DNA from: Hyphomicrobium zavarzinii ATCC 27496 | Lineage (GTDB): Bacteria; Pseudomonadota; Alphaproteobacteria; Rhizobiales; Hyphomicrobiaceae | Length of the DNA: 64,000 nt | Reading direction: 5' to 3' | NCBI RefSeq assembly: GCF_000383415.1 | Contig: NZ_KB911259.1 | Span: forward strand, 213,007 to 277,006 | Part shown: one piece after another, positions 29,716-38,840 of the stretch | Layout of the letters: every line of letters starts with the position of its first letter | How positions within the stretch are numbered: the first letter of the stretch is position 1 | Notes under the pieces: generated by a model | The model's input: only the letters and a program-made list of their open reading frames with translations | Told to the model about the DNA's origin: nothing | Database searches by the model: none | Made by a program: the position numbers and the translations under genes

Positions 29716-30540
29716 ATGCGCCTGCTGTTTCTCGGAGACATCGTCGGCCGTGCGGGCCGTAAAGCAGCCGTCGAGGCGATTCCGCGCCTGCGCCAGCGCT
29801 ACAAGCTCGATTTCGTCGTGATCAACGGCGAGAACGCGGCAGGCGGCTTCGGCATCACCGAGGCCATCCATCTGGAGCTGATCGACGCCGGCGCCGATGC
29901 CGTGACCCTCGGCAATCACGCGTTCGACCAGAAAGACACCCTCGTCTTCATCGGCCGCCAGGAGCGGCTGATCCGCCCTCTCAACTTTCCGCCCGGCACG
30001 CCGGGACGCGGCGCAGGGCTGTTCAAGGCCAGGAACGGCGCGGACGTGCTCGTCATCAACGCCATGGGCCGCGTGTTCATGACCGAAACCGACTGCCCCT
30101 TCCGCGCCATCGACCGCGAGATCACTGCCTGCGGCTTGAAAACCGGGGCCGATGTCATCCTGATCGACTTTCACGCGGAGGCGACGAGCGAGAAGCAGGC
30201 GCTTGGCCATTTCGTGGACGGCAGGGCCAGCGTCGTGGTCGGTACTCACACCCACACCCCCACGAGCGACGAGCGCGTGCTGCCCGGCGGCACGGCCTAC
30301 ATGTCGGACGCGGGCATGTGCGGCGACTACAATTCCGTGCTCGGCATGGAGATCGACGAGCCGCTCAACCGCTTCCTGACACGCCTCCCGCGCGAGCGCT
30401 TCGAGCCGGCCCTCGGCCCCGCAACCGTCTCGGGTCTCGCGGTCGAGATCGACGACAAGACCGGCCTCGCGACCCGCGTGAAAAGCTTGCGGCTCGGTGG
30501 CGTTCTGGAGCCTACCGAGCCGCTCTTTTGGGTCGAGTGA
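29716..30540 (+). CDS. YmdB-family metallophosphoesterase (TIGR00282)
   Basis: A 274-residue cytoplasmic phosphodiesterase; B. subtilis YmdB hydrolyses 2',3'-cAMP, and the substrate here is inferred only from family. All metal-binding blocks are visible: FLGDIVGRAGR, INGENAAGGFGI, TLGNHAFDQKD, IDFHAEATSEKQALGHFVDG, VVGTHTHTPTSDERVLPGG and DAGMCGDYNSVLGM. ATG at 29716 has GAGGGCACGCC upstream. In many bacteria ymdB is near yebC-like genes, and here yebC is next. Confidence 0.93.
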   Translation: MRLLFLGDIVGRAGRKAAVEAIPRLRQRYKLDFVVINGENAAGGFGITEAIHLELIDAGADAVTLGNHAFDQKDTLVFIGRQERLIRPLNFPPGTPGRGAGLFKARNGADVLVINAMGRVFMTETDCPFRAIDREITACGLKTGADVILIDFHAEATSEKQALGHFVDGRASVVVGTHTHTPTSDERVLPGGTAYMSDAGMCGDYNSVLGMEIDEPLNRFLTRLPRERFEPALGPATVSGLAVEIDDKTGLATRVKSLRLGGVLEPTEPLFWVE

Positions 30541-30881
30541 GAGATCGTCTATGGCAACCGCTGAGGATGGGTTAACCCGCCCTCGGCGCAATGGTGAGAC
30601 ATGCTCACCCTGGTCCGCAATTGGGCAATAGCGGGATATCCGAAAGTCTAGTTGATTCTACTCGCCCCCGCGAGGCCCGGCCAAAGCGGCCGGCCCTCAA
30701 TCCGCCCCAAAACCCCTGTTTCAGAGCCGTTGCTCCCGATCAACCATCAGGACGCTTCCCTCCGCTATTTCCGGGCTTTTTGGGCCGTGAGGGGGTTGAC
30801 CGGCGGCAGACGGCCGCTCATTAAATCGGACGCAAAACACGCCCTCGGGAACCATCCCCCAAAACAGCCTCGGAAGCGGAC
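30541..30881. other. gene-free stretch before yebC, with a possible promoter
   Basis: No gene seen. At 30593-30609 GGTGAG and CTCACC form a short hairpin. At 30796-30824 TTGACC, 17 bases, CATTAA is a possible yebC promoter, about 60 bases before the ATG; the -10 is only a moderate match. Confidence 0.35.
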
Positions 30882-31631
30882 ATGGCCGGCCATTCAGCAT
30901 TTAAGAACATCATGCACAAGAAGGGCCGCAAGGATGCGGCCAAGGCCAAGATGTTCGCCAAGTTCGCGCGTGAAATCACGGTCGCCGCAAAGTCCGGCAT
31001 GCCCGACCCCACCATGAACCCGCGCCTGCGCCTCGCCATCCAGACCGCCCGCGCCGAGAACATGCCGAAAGACAACATCGAGCGCGCCATCAAGAAGGCC
31101 CAGGGCGGTGACAGCGAGGCTTACGAGACGATCCGTTACGAAGGCTACGCCCCCGGCGGCGTCGCCGTCATCGCCGAAGCCCTAACCGACAACCGCAACC
31201 GCACCGGCGGCGCAGTGCGCGCGGTGTTCAGCAAGTACGGCGGAAACCTGGCTGCCACCGGCGCCGTCGCGCACATGTTCCAGCATGTCGGCGAAATCCG
31301 CTTCAAGCCAGCGGCAGGCTCACCCGACTCCGTCCTCGAAGCCGCGATCGAAGCCGGTGCCGACGACGCCGTGTCCGATGCATCGGGCCACCTCGTCACC
31401 TGCTCGTTCGACAACCTCGGCACGGTCGCTGCGGCACTCGAGGAAAAGCTCGGCGAGCCGGAGAGCGTGAAAGCCGTTTGGAAACCCAACCTCTCGACCG
31501 AGGTCGACGAGGAGAACGCCCAATCCATCATGAAGCTCATCGCGGCCCTCGAGGACGACGACGATGTGCAGAACGTTTTCGCCAACTTCGAAGTTTCAGA
31601 AGAAATCCTGAAGAAGCTGACCGCCGCCTAG
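30882..31631 (+). CDS. YebC/PmpR-family protein
   Basis: A 249-residue protein of the YebC family, described as DNA-binding regulators and, more recently, as translation factors for proline-rich stretches. It starts [21 protein letters not shown] and continues [18 protein letters not shown] (family signature). [33 protein letters not shown] and [20 protein letters not shown] follow. ATG has GGAAGCGGAC upstream. The precise role here cannot be told from sequence. Confidence 0.93.
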   Translation: MAGHSAFKNIMHKKGRKDAAKAKMFAKFAREITVAAKSGMPDPTMNPRLRLAIQTARAENMPKDNIERAIKKAQGGDSEAYETIRYEGYAPGGVAVIAEALTDNRNRTGGAVRAVFSKYGGNLAATGAVAHMFQHVGEIRFKPAAGSPDSVLEAAIEAGADDAVSDASGHLVTCSFDNLGTVAAALEEKLGEPESVKAVWKPNLSTEVDEENAQSIMKLIAALEDDDDVQNVFANFEVSEEILKKLTAA

Positions 31632-31688
31632 AAGCAGCGGACCGCATCGGAATTGAACCTTTAAGAGAATGAACTGGACGAGAGGCAC

Positions 31689-32723
31689 ATGACCGAGAAG
31701 CTGGAAGACATCGCCCAAGCCATGGTGGCCCCCGGAAAAGGCATCCTGGCCGCCGATGAAAGCTCGGGAACCATCAAGAAGCGTTTCGACAAGATCTCCG
31801 TCGTCTCGACCGAGGACAGCCGCCGCGATTATCGCGAGATGCTGTTCCGCGCCAACGACGCGATGAAGAACTATGTCTCGGGCGTCATCCTGTACGACGA
31901 GACCATCCGCCAGAAGGCCAAGGACGGCACCCCGCTGGTCGAGGTCATGCGGGCCGCTGGCTCGATCCCCGGCATCAAGGTCGACATGGGCGCCAAGCCC
32001 CTCGCCGGCCCCACGGCCAAAGTCGAGACCATCACCGAAGGTCTCGACGGCCTGCGTGAGCGCCTTGCGGAGTACTACAAGCTCGGCGCCCGCTTCGCCA
32101 AATGGCGCGCCGTCATCACCATTGCCGACGGTCTGCCCACCTGGAACTGCGTCAAGGCCAACGCGCACGCACTGGCCCGCTACGCCGCCCTTTGCCAGGA
32201 AGCCGGCATCGTTCCGATCGTCGAGCCGGAAGTGCTCATGGACGGCGAGCACTCGAGCCATGACATCGACGAATGCTACCGCGTGACGGAGTGGACGCTC
32301 CGCACCGTATTCCGCGAGCTCTACGACGCCCGCGTTTCGCTTGAGGGCATGATCCTGAAGCCCAACATGGTGATCGCCGGACAGAAGTCCGCGCGCCAGT
32401 CCTCGCCCGAGGAAGTTGCCGAGAAGACGCTGCGCTGCCTGAAGTCGACGGTTCCGGCCGCCGTGCCCGGCATCGCCTTCCTCTCGGGCGGCCAGTCCGA
32501 CGAAGCGGCAACGCAGCACCTCTCCCTCATGAACGCCGCAGGCGGCCTGCCTTGGGCCCTCACCTTCTCCTACGGCCGCGCCTTGCAGGCCGCAGCCCTG
32601 TCCGCCTGGGGCGGCAAGGCGGAGAACGTCGCGGCCGGCCAGCGCGCCTTCACCCACCGCGCCCGCATGAACAGCCTCGCTGCTCTCGGCAAGTGGGAAG
32701 CGAAGCTCGAAAAGGCCGCGTGA
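31689..32723 (+). CDS. class I fructose-bisphosphate aldolase
   Basis: Cleaves or forms fructose-1,6-bisphosphate through a Schiff-base lysine. The 344-residue product shows AMVAPGKGILAADESSGTIK, NYVSGVILYDETIRQ and FAKWRAVITI. IVPIVEPEVLMDGEH and LEGMILKPNMVIAGQ (the Schiff-base Lys is in LKPN) come next. Then PAAVPGIAFLSGGQSDEAAT and WALTFSYGRALQ. It resembles the eukaryotic-type class I family found in Rhizobiales. A terminator follows 80 bases after the stop. Confidence 0.95.
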   Translation: MTEKLEDIAQAMVAPGKGILAADESSGTIKKRFDKISVVSTEDSRRDYREMLFRANDAMKNYVSGVILYDETIRQKAKDGTPLVEVMRAAGSIPGIKVDMGAKPLAGPTAKVETITEGLDGLRERLAEYYKLGARFAKWRAVITIADGLPTWNCVKANAHALARYAALCQEAGIVPIVEPEVLMDGEHSSHDIDECYRVTEWTLRTVFRELYDARVSLEGMILKPNMVIAGQKSARQSSPEEVAEKTLRCLKSTVPAAVPGIAFLSGGQSDEAATQHLSLMNAAGGLPWALTFSYGRALQAAALSAWGGKAENVAAGQRAFTHRARMNSLAALGKWEAKLEKAA

Positions 32724-32803
32724 TTTTTCTGCCGGGCCACGGAACCCAGGCACGCTGAACACGTTTCAACGAGGTCTTCGGGCCATTGGAGCGAAGGCAA
32801 AGC

Positions 32804-32840
32804 ATCAAGGCGCAACGAGCCCCCCTCGTTGCGCCTTGAT
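32804..32840 (+). terminator. terminator after the aldolase gene
   Basis: A 16-bp perfect stem (ATCAAGGCGCAACGAG with its complement) with a 5-base loop, followed by GCATTTGAG. The T-run is short but the stem is very strong. Confidence 0.7.
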
Positions 32841-32875
32841 TGCATTTGAGGCGCGCTGCGCCTCCCCCGAATGAG

Positions 32876-32916
32876 CAAAAAAAGCGCCGAACCACGAGGT
32901 CCGGCGCCTTTTTTGT
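32876..32916 (-). terminator. terminator after the L,D-transpeptidase gene
   Basis: GCGCCGAACC and GGTCCGGCGC pair with one mismatch. Seven A before and six T after make it T-rich on both strands, so it ends the minus-strand gene and backs up the aldolase terminator. Confidence 0.8.
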
Positions 32917-32930
32917 CGTTCGAGTTCGGC

Positions 32931-35324
32931 TCAGTTCAGCCAGAAGCCCGAGATGGCGTCAGCCAGCGTATCGGGCGGCGCGTAGGTGTTCTTCTTCTTA
33001 CCCTTCCGCTCCTTGGTGTTGCTGGTCGCCGTGGTCTCGGACGCGTATGGCGGCTCCGAGGACGACGTCTCGATCACCGGATCGAGCCTGAGTGCACGGC
33101 CCGTGAGCGCAGCCGAAAGCTTGCTGTCGTGGCCGTAGATGTCGGCAAAGGTAGAGACCTTACCGTGCTCGTCGGCAACCGCCGTGAAATAGGTCATGTG
33201 CACGGGAATTCTGTGATCGAGATGAACCTCGCCGCCGCCCGCCATCGCACGCTGCACGCCCGCTTCGTCGAGGCCATTACCCTCCGACAGCATGATCGCC
33301 GCGAACTGCTTCGGGTTCTGTACGCGGATGCATCCGTGCGAGAGCGCCCGGCTCGATTGCGCGAAGAGCTCCCGCTCGATCGTGTCGTGCATGTAGACGT
33401 CATGCTTGTTCGGGAAGCGGAACTTCACGATACCGAGCGGGTTCTTGCCGCCCGGCGGCTGGATGAAGCTGTAGTTGCGAAGATCCGCGGTGCTCCAGTT
33501 CACGCTCTCGGGCGACACTTCACGTCCGCCGTAATAGACCTTGAGACCGTAGGCACGGATCGACGCGGCGCCGTTGCTGCCGCCGCCGAACAGGTTCGAG
33601 AAGAAATCACCGCCGCCGATGGCCTTGAGACGCGGCGCGAGCTCGCGCATCTTGATGCCATCCGGCATGCCCCATGACGGGTTGAAGCCGACGAACTCCA
33701 TCTCCGCTGAAAACACCGGAGTGGCCCAAGCCGGAAGCCCGACGATGATCCGTTCCTTGAAGATCACCTCGTTGCCCTTGTAGACGCGGGTGATGTACTC
33801 GGGGATGTTGTTCTGCACGTAGATCTTGCCCAGGTTCTCGGGCATCCAGCGCCAACGCTCCATGTTGAGCACCAGGATCTGCGTCTTGCGCTCGGGATCG
33901 GGCGCCCTGTTGGCTTCGAACTCGCGGTTGAGCGCAGAGCGCGTCGCGTTGTTGAGCTGACCCGACGCCTTGAGACCCTTCTCGAGCTGGAAGGCCTTGA
34001 GCGCCGTCTCCACCTTCTCGTCGAACAGCGTGTCCTTGGCTCCGGCGTCCGCCGGAACCTTGAGGCGCTGGCGCAAGAGCGCGATCGCCGCGTCGTCGGC
34101 ACCGGCCTTCAGAAGTTTGCCTTCCGGGATCCGCACCTTGAGCGCGGGATCGACATCGATCTCGGTCTTGGTGGGGCCTCCGCGCGCTTCCAGAAGCGCC
34201 TTGTGCAGCAGCTTGAACTGCGGATGCTGCGGATGCTGATCGCGCAGATAGGCATCCGGAGATGCCGCCGCCGAAAGTTCCGTCAGCACCACGTTGGGAT
34301 CCTTGACGGGCGGCGTCTGATCCAGAATGCGGCTCAGCGACGTGGGATTGACGCGTCCGCCCTTGGCGAAGCGCGCATACTTGAGAAGCTCGAGCGTGAG
34401 TTTGCCCTCGGCCGCCGCGAGCGTCTCAGGCGTGTGAGAGCCGCTCAAATCCGGAAGATCGAAGGCAGCAGCCGAAAGGCCCCAGTCGTCGGCCTTGCGC
34501 ACCTCATCCATCGCGGCCTTGGCCTTGGCGTTGAAGCCGGCGCTGTCGACCCACAGCGGCCCGCCCGTGCGCGCGCCGTAGAAGGCGACCGCAGCGGCCG
34601 TGTCATCCTTGTTGGACTTGGAGACGTTCGACGAGCTGCCGAGCCAGGTGCGCGCCGCTGCGATCACCGGATCGACCACGGGCGGAGGCGTTGCGGCCGC
34701 CGTTGCGGGAGCAGGCGCAGCCGCGGGAGCGGCTGCAGGTGTCGCGGTTGCTGCGGCCGCGGGCGGAGTTGCAGCCGGCGGCGTGGCAGTGGCGGCGGCG
34801 GGCTGTGAAGCAGTGGGAGCCGCCTCTTGCACGGTTGCGGCGGGTGGCGTGGCGGCCGCCGGAGCGGAAGCCGCAGCAGGCGGCGTGGACGCTGCGGGAG
34901 CCGCGGGCGCGGCAGTGCTCGCGCTCGAAGAAGGAGCGGCAGAAGGAGCCGCGGGCGGCGCAGCTGGAGCCGGGGTCTCCTGCGCAGCCGTAGCCGGTGG
35001 CGTGGCCGAAGGCGTTGCATCCGCGGCGGGCGGCGTGGTGGCCGCAGGCGCAGGCGTTGCAGCGGGCGCCGGTGTCACCGCGTTGGCGACCGCGCCGGAA
35101 GCGGCTGGGGTTTCCGACGCTGGCTTCTCGGGCGCCACGGTCGATGCGGCTGGCAAGGCAGAAGTCTCAGGGGGCGACGAGGACGATGACGACTGCGGCG
35201 CTGGCGTGCTCGGCGTCGTGCCCACGGCCGCTGTCTGCGCCTCGGCGCTCGAAACGGAAACGGTTATCGCCACGAGCGCGGTCGTAACGGCAGCAGTGCG
35301 CAAAAAAGCAGTCGTGAACATCAA
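32931..35324 (-). CDS. L,D-transpeptidase (YkuD/YcbB type) with long Ala/Pro-rich N-terminus
   Basis: Makes 3-3 peptidoglycan crosslinks or anchors proteins to the wall, in the periplasm. It has 797 residues: signal peptide about 1-29 (ending AEAQ), then about 180 residues almost wholly A, P, T, S and Q, probably an extended linker. A scaffold domain (about 225-400) follows, with a peptidoglycan-binding segment containing LRQRLKVPADAG and VETALKAFQLEKGLKASGQL. The YkuD domain ends with the catalytic SHGCIRVQNPKQFA, where Cys is the nucleophile. The C-terminus is basic. The low-complexity region also gives long antisense frames, which are shadows. Confidence 0.93.
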   Translation of the reverse strand: MMFTTAFLRTAAVTTALVAITVSVSSAEAQTAAVGTTPSTPAPQSSSSSSPPETSALPAASTVAPEKPASETPAASGAVANAVTPAPAATPAPAATTPPAADATPSATPPATAAQETPAPAAPPAAPSAAPSSSASTAAPAAPAASTPPAAASAPAAATPPAATVQEAAPTASQPAAATATPPAATPPAAAATATPAAAPAAAPAPATAAATPPPVVDPVIAAARTWLGSSSNVSKSNKDDTAAAVAFYGARTGGPLWVDSAGFNAKAKAAMDEVRKADDWGLSAAAFDLPDLSGSHTPETLAAAEGKLTLELLKYARFAKGGRVNPTSLSRILDQTPPVKDPNVVLTELSAAASPDAYLRDQHPQHPQFKLLHKALLEARGGPTKTEIDVDPALKVRIPEGKLLKAGADDAAIALLRQRLKVPADAGAKDTLFDEKVETALKAFQLEKGLKASGQLNNATRSALNREFEANRAPDPERKTQILVLNMERWRWMPENLGKIYVQNNIPEYITRVYKGNEVIFKERIIVGLPAWATPVFSAEMEFVGFNPSWGMPDGIKMRELAPRLKAIGGGDFFSNLFGGGSNGAASIRAYGLKVYYGGREVSPESVNWSTADLRNYSFIQPPGGKNPLGIVKFRFPNKHDVYMHDTIERELFAQSSRALSHGCIRVQNPKQFAAIMLSEGNGLDEAGVQRAMAGGGEVHLDHRIPVHMTYFTAVADEHGKVSTFADIYGHDSKLSAALTGRALRLDPVIETSSSEPPYASETTATSNTKERKGKKKNTYAPPDTLADAISGFWLN

Positions 35325-35762
35325 TCAGGCTCCGTCAAGCGAGACGCGGCACCCCAAAACTCGTGAAAACACCCTCAGAACAATTCCAGACAAAAGCAGG
35401 TATCAGCGTGGCGATTTCATGCCCAAGAACGCCAGGAAACGGATCATCGAAGAGAGCCCCGGGCCCCTTCACCGCCTTCCGGCGCCGCCGCCGGGTGAGC
35501 GGCCGTTTGCCGTCCAACCCGGACCCAACCTGCTCAAAACAGAGCCAACTCGTTAAGATGTCGGCACTTTACGCTTGGATTCGCATCTGGCGACGATAAC
35601 GGAAAGGGCCAGAGGGCGATAGGGCAGAACGGCCAGCCTGCGCTTCTTTCCGCGAGTTCTCCCGCATCTCAACAGGGTGTCGCTTTTCCGCCGGATTTGG
35701 GCCAGATACGCTCGCGGAAGCAAAGCCCTGCCTCCGCTCCGGACGGAAAGAGACTGAAGGAC
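35325..35762. other. divergent gene-free region between the transpeptidase and thiE-like genes
   Basis: No gene is supported. It must hold promoters for both genes. I looked for a TPP riboswitch (THI box) before the thiE-like gene and did not see one. Confidence 0.4.
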
Positions 35763-36407
35763 ATGACCCAAAAATCAGCAGCACCGGAGATTTGCCTCGT
35801 GGCCGAGGTTCTGGGCGACAAGGACTGGCCCGCCCATCTCGCGGCCGCCATCGACGCCACGGGAGCCGTCACGCTGGTGCTGACGCCCAAGGACGCGGGC
35901 GCGATCGATCCGTCGGCCGCGCGCGCGCTGGTTGAAATGGCCCAGAAAAAGAAAGTCGCCGCCCTCGTCGCGGACGATATCGGCTTGGCCCAGAACATCG
36001 GCGCCGACGGCGTACACCTGTCCGCACGCCCCGATATCGAGGAGGCCTACGACAACGCGCGCTCCAAGCTCGGGCCCGACTTCATCGTCGGCGCCGATGC
36101 CGGCGCCTCACGCCACGACGCCATGACATTGGGCGAGGCGGGCGCCGACTACGTCGCCTTCGGCACAGCTCGGGGCGACGCCGACCCCGAGGAGACGCAG
36201 CTCGATCTCGTTGCCTGGTGGGCGGACATCTTCGTCGTGCCCGTCGTCGCCTACGGCATCGAAACCGCGGGAGAGATCCCCGATCTCGTCCACGCACGCG
36301 CCGACTTCATCGCCGTGTCCGTTCCCCGCGATATCGCGGGCGAGGCGGGCAAGGCCTGGGCAGCCGGCATCGTCGCGGCGCTCAAAGCCCCGGCGAGCGC
36401 GGCCTAG
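35763..36407 (+). CDS. thiamine-phosphate-synthase-like protein (ThiE/TenI fold)
   Basis: A 214-residue TIM barrel like ThiE, which joins the pyrimidine and thiazole moieties of thiamine. Visible blocks are ALVADDIGLAQNIGADGVHL, IVGADAGASRHDAMTLGEAG, ADYVAFGTARGD and VVAYGIETAGEIPDLV. Standard ThiE has GxS and K residues for substrate binding; here the sequence is divergent, so the enzyme may not be a true ThiE. ATG at 35763 has GAAGGAC close upstream. Confidence 0.75.
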   Translation: MTQKSAAPEICLVAEVLGDKDWPAHLAAAIDATGAVTLVLTPKDAGAIDPSAARALVEMAQKKKVAALVADDIGLAQNIGADGVHLSARPDIEEAYDNARSKLGPDFIVGADAGASRHDAMTLGEAGADYVAFGTARGDADPEETQLDLVAWWADIFVVPVVAYGIETAGEIPDLVHARADFIAVSVPRDIAGEAGKAWAAGIVAALKAPASAA

Positions 36408-36439
36408 AAGCCTCGAGGAAGCCCCAAGGAGCAGCGATC

Positions 36440-37438
36440 TTGAAAACGAGCCACCTTGTCGTTCTGGGCATTCTCGGCCTTTCCGTCGGCGTGCTGGGCG
36501 GCCTCGCCGCAACGGGCATGCTCGCCCCGTACCTTCCGCAGAGCACGGACCACACCGCCACGCCGGAGCTGAACAGCGAGCCCGCCAACCTCCCGCAGGA
36601 CGACTCCGCCTACGCCGCCTTCGACCAAGGACAGTACCTCACCGCCTTGAAGCTCGCCGAGGAAGCCGCCCGCCGCGACGACCCGCAGGCGCATACTCTC
36701 ATCGGGCGCATCTATGCCGACGGCCTCGGCGTCGCCAAGGACGAGACCACCGCCGCCCGCTGGTACGCGCGCGCCGCCGAGCTGGGCGACATCCCGGCCA
36801 TGCTGGCGCTCGGCACCTTCCTCGCCGAAGGCCGCGGCGTCGCCAAGGACATGAACCTCGCCGCCGAGATGTTCGAGAAGGCCGCCGCGACCGGCGACCC
36901 GCTCGCGAACTACAATCTCGGCCTCCTCTTCCTGCGCGGAACCGGCAAGCCCGAGAACCCCTACCGCGCCGCCCAGCACATCCGCTACGCGGCCGAGAAA
37001 GGCATCGCCGCCGCACAGTACGACCTCGCCGCCCTCTACCTCGAAGGCAACGGCGTGCCCAACGATGCGCTCGAAGCCGCGCGCTGGAGCGCGAAGGCCG
37101 CCGAGCAGGGTCTCCCCGCCGCCCAATACGATTATGCCGTCATGCTGCTGCAGGGCCGCGGCCTGAAGGTGGATGAAGGCAAGGCCGTCACGTATCTCCA
37201 GGCCGCAGCCGACAAAGGCGTGGCAGGCGCCCAGAACCGGCTTGGTCACCTCTACGCCGAAGGCGTCGGCGTAGAGGCCAACCCGGTTGAAGCCGCCAAG
37301 TGGCGCTTCATCGCCAAAGCCGCCGGCGTGACCGACGACAAGCTCGACCTCTACGTCGCCGCCTTGCCGGATGCCGATAGAACGAAAGCCGAAGCCGCCG
37401 CGACCGAATGGCGCGAAAGGAAGCGGATCATGCCCTGA
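36440..37438 (+). CDS. Sel1-repeat protein with N-terminal membrane anchor
   Basis: A 332-residue protein with an N-terminal helix (about 5-30, LVVLGILGLSVGVLGGLAA) acting as anchor or signal. At least six Sel1 repeats follow (pattern AxxxLGxxYxxGxGVxxDxxxAAxWxxKAAxxG), for example LIGRIYADGLGVAKDETTAA and RLGHLYAEGVGVEANPVEA. Such repeats bind proteins, often in envelope regulation. The start is TTG at 36440, 9 bases after AAGGAG; no ATG fits. It follows the thiE-like gene by 32 bases, likely co-transcribed. Confidence 0.85.
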   Translation: MKTSHLVVLGILGLSVGVLGGLAATGMLAPYLPQSTDHTATPELNSEPANLPQDDSAYAAFDQGQYLTALKLAEEAARRDDPQAHTLIGRIYADGLGVAKDETTAARWYARAAELGDIPAMLALGTFLAEGRGVAKDMNLAAEMFEKAAATGDPLANYNLGLLFLRGTGKPENPYRAAQHIRYAAEKGIAAAQYDLAALYLEGNGVPNDALEAARWSAKAAEQGLPAAQYDYAVMLLQGRGLKVDEGKAVTYLQAAADKGVAGAQNRLGHLYAEGVGVEANPVEAAKWRFIAKAAGVTDDKLDLYVAALPDADRTKAEAAATEWRERKRIMP

Positions 37439-37606
37439 GCGGGCTGACGGCCTTGACGGAGGGGCTCACCCGCGCCCATTAACGACGTGGTCCCGCTCAA
37501 CCCCGAAAAAGGTTGACGTTCCGTCCCGAACCCGTCAGAGCCTCGCCAATCCGTTTCCCAGCGAGGCTGCTTTCCAGCCCGCTTCAATCTCCAACTTTGG
37601 CCGATC

Positions 37607-38395
37607 ATGCCCGCTTCAGCCCTGATGAATGTGATGGTCGCCGCCGCGCGCAAGGCGGGCCGCTCGCTCGCCCGCGACTTCGGCGAGGTTGAGCACCTGC
37701 AGGTGTCGGTGAAGGGGCCCGCGAACTTCGTCTCCGCCGCCGATCACAAAGCGGAGGAGATCATCTTCAAGGAGCTGTCGAAGGCCCGTCCGGGCTACGG
37801 CTTCCTGATGGAGGAGCGCGGTGAGGTCGAAGGCGTCGACAAGACCCATCGCTGGATCGTCGATCCGCTCGACGGCACCACGAATTTCCTGCACGGCATT
37901 CCCCACTTCGCGATCTCGATCGGCCTTGAGCGCGACGGCGTTCTGGTTGCGGGCGTCGTCTACAATCCCGCGACCGACGAACTGTTCGCCGCCGAGAAGG
38001 GCAAGGGCGCGTTCCTGAACGACAAGCGCCGCCTGCGCGTCGCCGCCCGCAAGACCCTGGCCGACGCCGTCGTCGTCACCGGCATTCCCCATCGCGGCCG
38101 TCCCGGACATCCCCGCTTCATGTCGGAGATGCAGACGGTGATGATGGAGGTCGCAGGCATTCGCCGCTCGGGCTCCGCCGCCCTCGATCTCGCGTACATC
38201 GCGGCCGGCCGCTACGACGGCTACTGGGAGCGGAACCTGAAGCCCTGGGACCTCGCGGCAGGCATCGTGCTCGTGCGTGAGGCGGGCGGCATTGCAACCG
38301 GCATCGGCGGCGGCGACACGGCCCTCGAAACCGGCGACATCCTCGCCGGCAATAACGCGATCACCAAGGCGCTCTCACCCCTCCTCGCGCGCTGA
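37607..38395 (+). CDS. suhB: inositol monophosphatase family protein
   Basis: A 262-residue Mg-dependent phosphatase; the family includes SuhB, which dephosphorylates inositol-1-phosphate and also affects transcription antitermination. Motifs: FVSAADHKAEEIIF, GFLMEERGEVEG, WIVDPLDGTTNFLHGIPHFA (metal and phosphate binding) and YERNLKPWDLAAG-like WERNLKPWDLAAGIVLVREA. Substrate by family only. ATG at 37607 has no strong ribosome-binding site; ATG at 37625 is possible. Confidence 0.93.
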   Translation: MPASALMNVMVAAARKAGRSLARDFGEVEHLQVSVKGPANFVSAADHKAEEIIFKELSKARPGYGFLMEERGEVEGVDKTHRWIVDPLDGTTNFLHGIPHFAISIGLERDGVLVAGVVYNPATDELFAAEKGKGAFLNDKRRLRVAARKTLADAVVVTGIPHRGRPGHPRFMSEMQTVMMEVAGIRRSGSAALDLAYIAAGRYDGYWERNLKPWDLAAGIVLVREAGGIATGIGGGDTALETGDILAGNNAITKALSPLLAR

Positions 38396-38584
38396 GCGCG
38401 GACCACCTGGCTCGCTGACATGCTTTTTAGCTGCCCAGCGCGGCAAGGCTTGCGCTGCGAGAGTTTGCAGCAGCGCGTCTCCCCGCCAACCTACGATGGC
38501 TCGACGCGAGCAAGCGATTTAGACAAAAACAAACGTCATCCTCGTGCAGACCGCTTGTCCGAGTGAACGAACACCACGCCCCTC

Positions 38585-38609
38585 CATGGCCGGGTCAAGC
38601 CCGGCCGTG
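38585..38609. repeat. extragenic palindrome
   Basis: CATGGCCGGG and CCCGGCCGTG (one G-T pair) enclose TCAAG. It lies in the 445-base gap (38396-38840) between the phosphatase and trpE genes, about 135 bases from the REP-like repeat. No gene was seen in the gap. Confidence 0.7.
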
Positions 38610-38741
38610 GAGCTGGTGAAGGGCAGGACGAGACCGGAACCTGGAACGCGCCCGGGCAAGACCGACATGCGTGAGGCACGTCTGGGCTCCCGCCTCGCAG
38701 CAATAACGTTGTGTTTGGGCAATCGCGTCTCACAAAACAAA

Positions 38742-38775
38742 CGTCATCCCGACGTAGGTCGGGATCCAGACACGC
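38742..38775. repeat. REP-like palindromic repeat, copy B
   Basis: Matches 29637-29670 with one internal difference (GACGTAGG here, GACGCAGG there). Core ATCCCGAC pairs with GTCGGGAT. Located 65 bases past the trpE stop on the minus strand, where it may also protect mRNA. Confidence 0.8.
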
Positions 38776-38840
38776 TGCAATGAGTCGCGAAAATAACCGG
38801 TCCAGTCCTTCGACGAGGTGACGTCAGGCTCACCCTGCGC

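Noticed and set aside
34600-35556. 318-residue Ala/Gly-rich open frame on the plus strand
   Set aside because: It mirrors the GC-rich low-complexity part of the L,D-transpeptidase gene and has no independent support.
35325-35762. TPP riboswitch before the thiE-like gene
   Set aside because: No CTGAGA or ACCTGAT-type THI-box blocks were seen.
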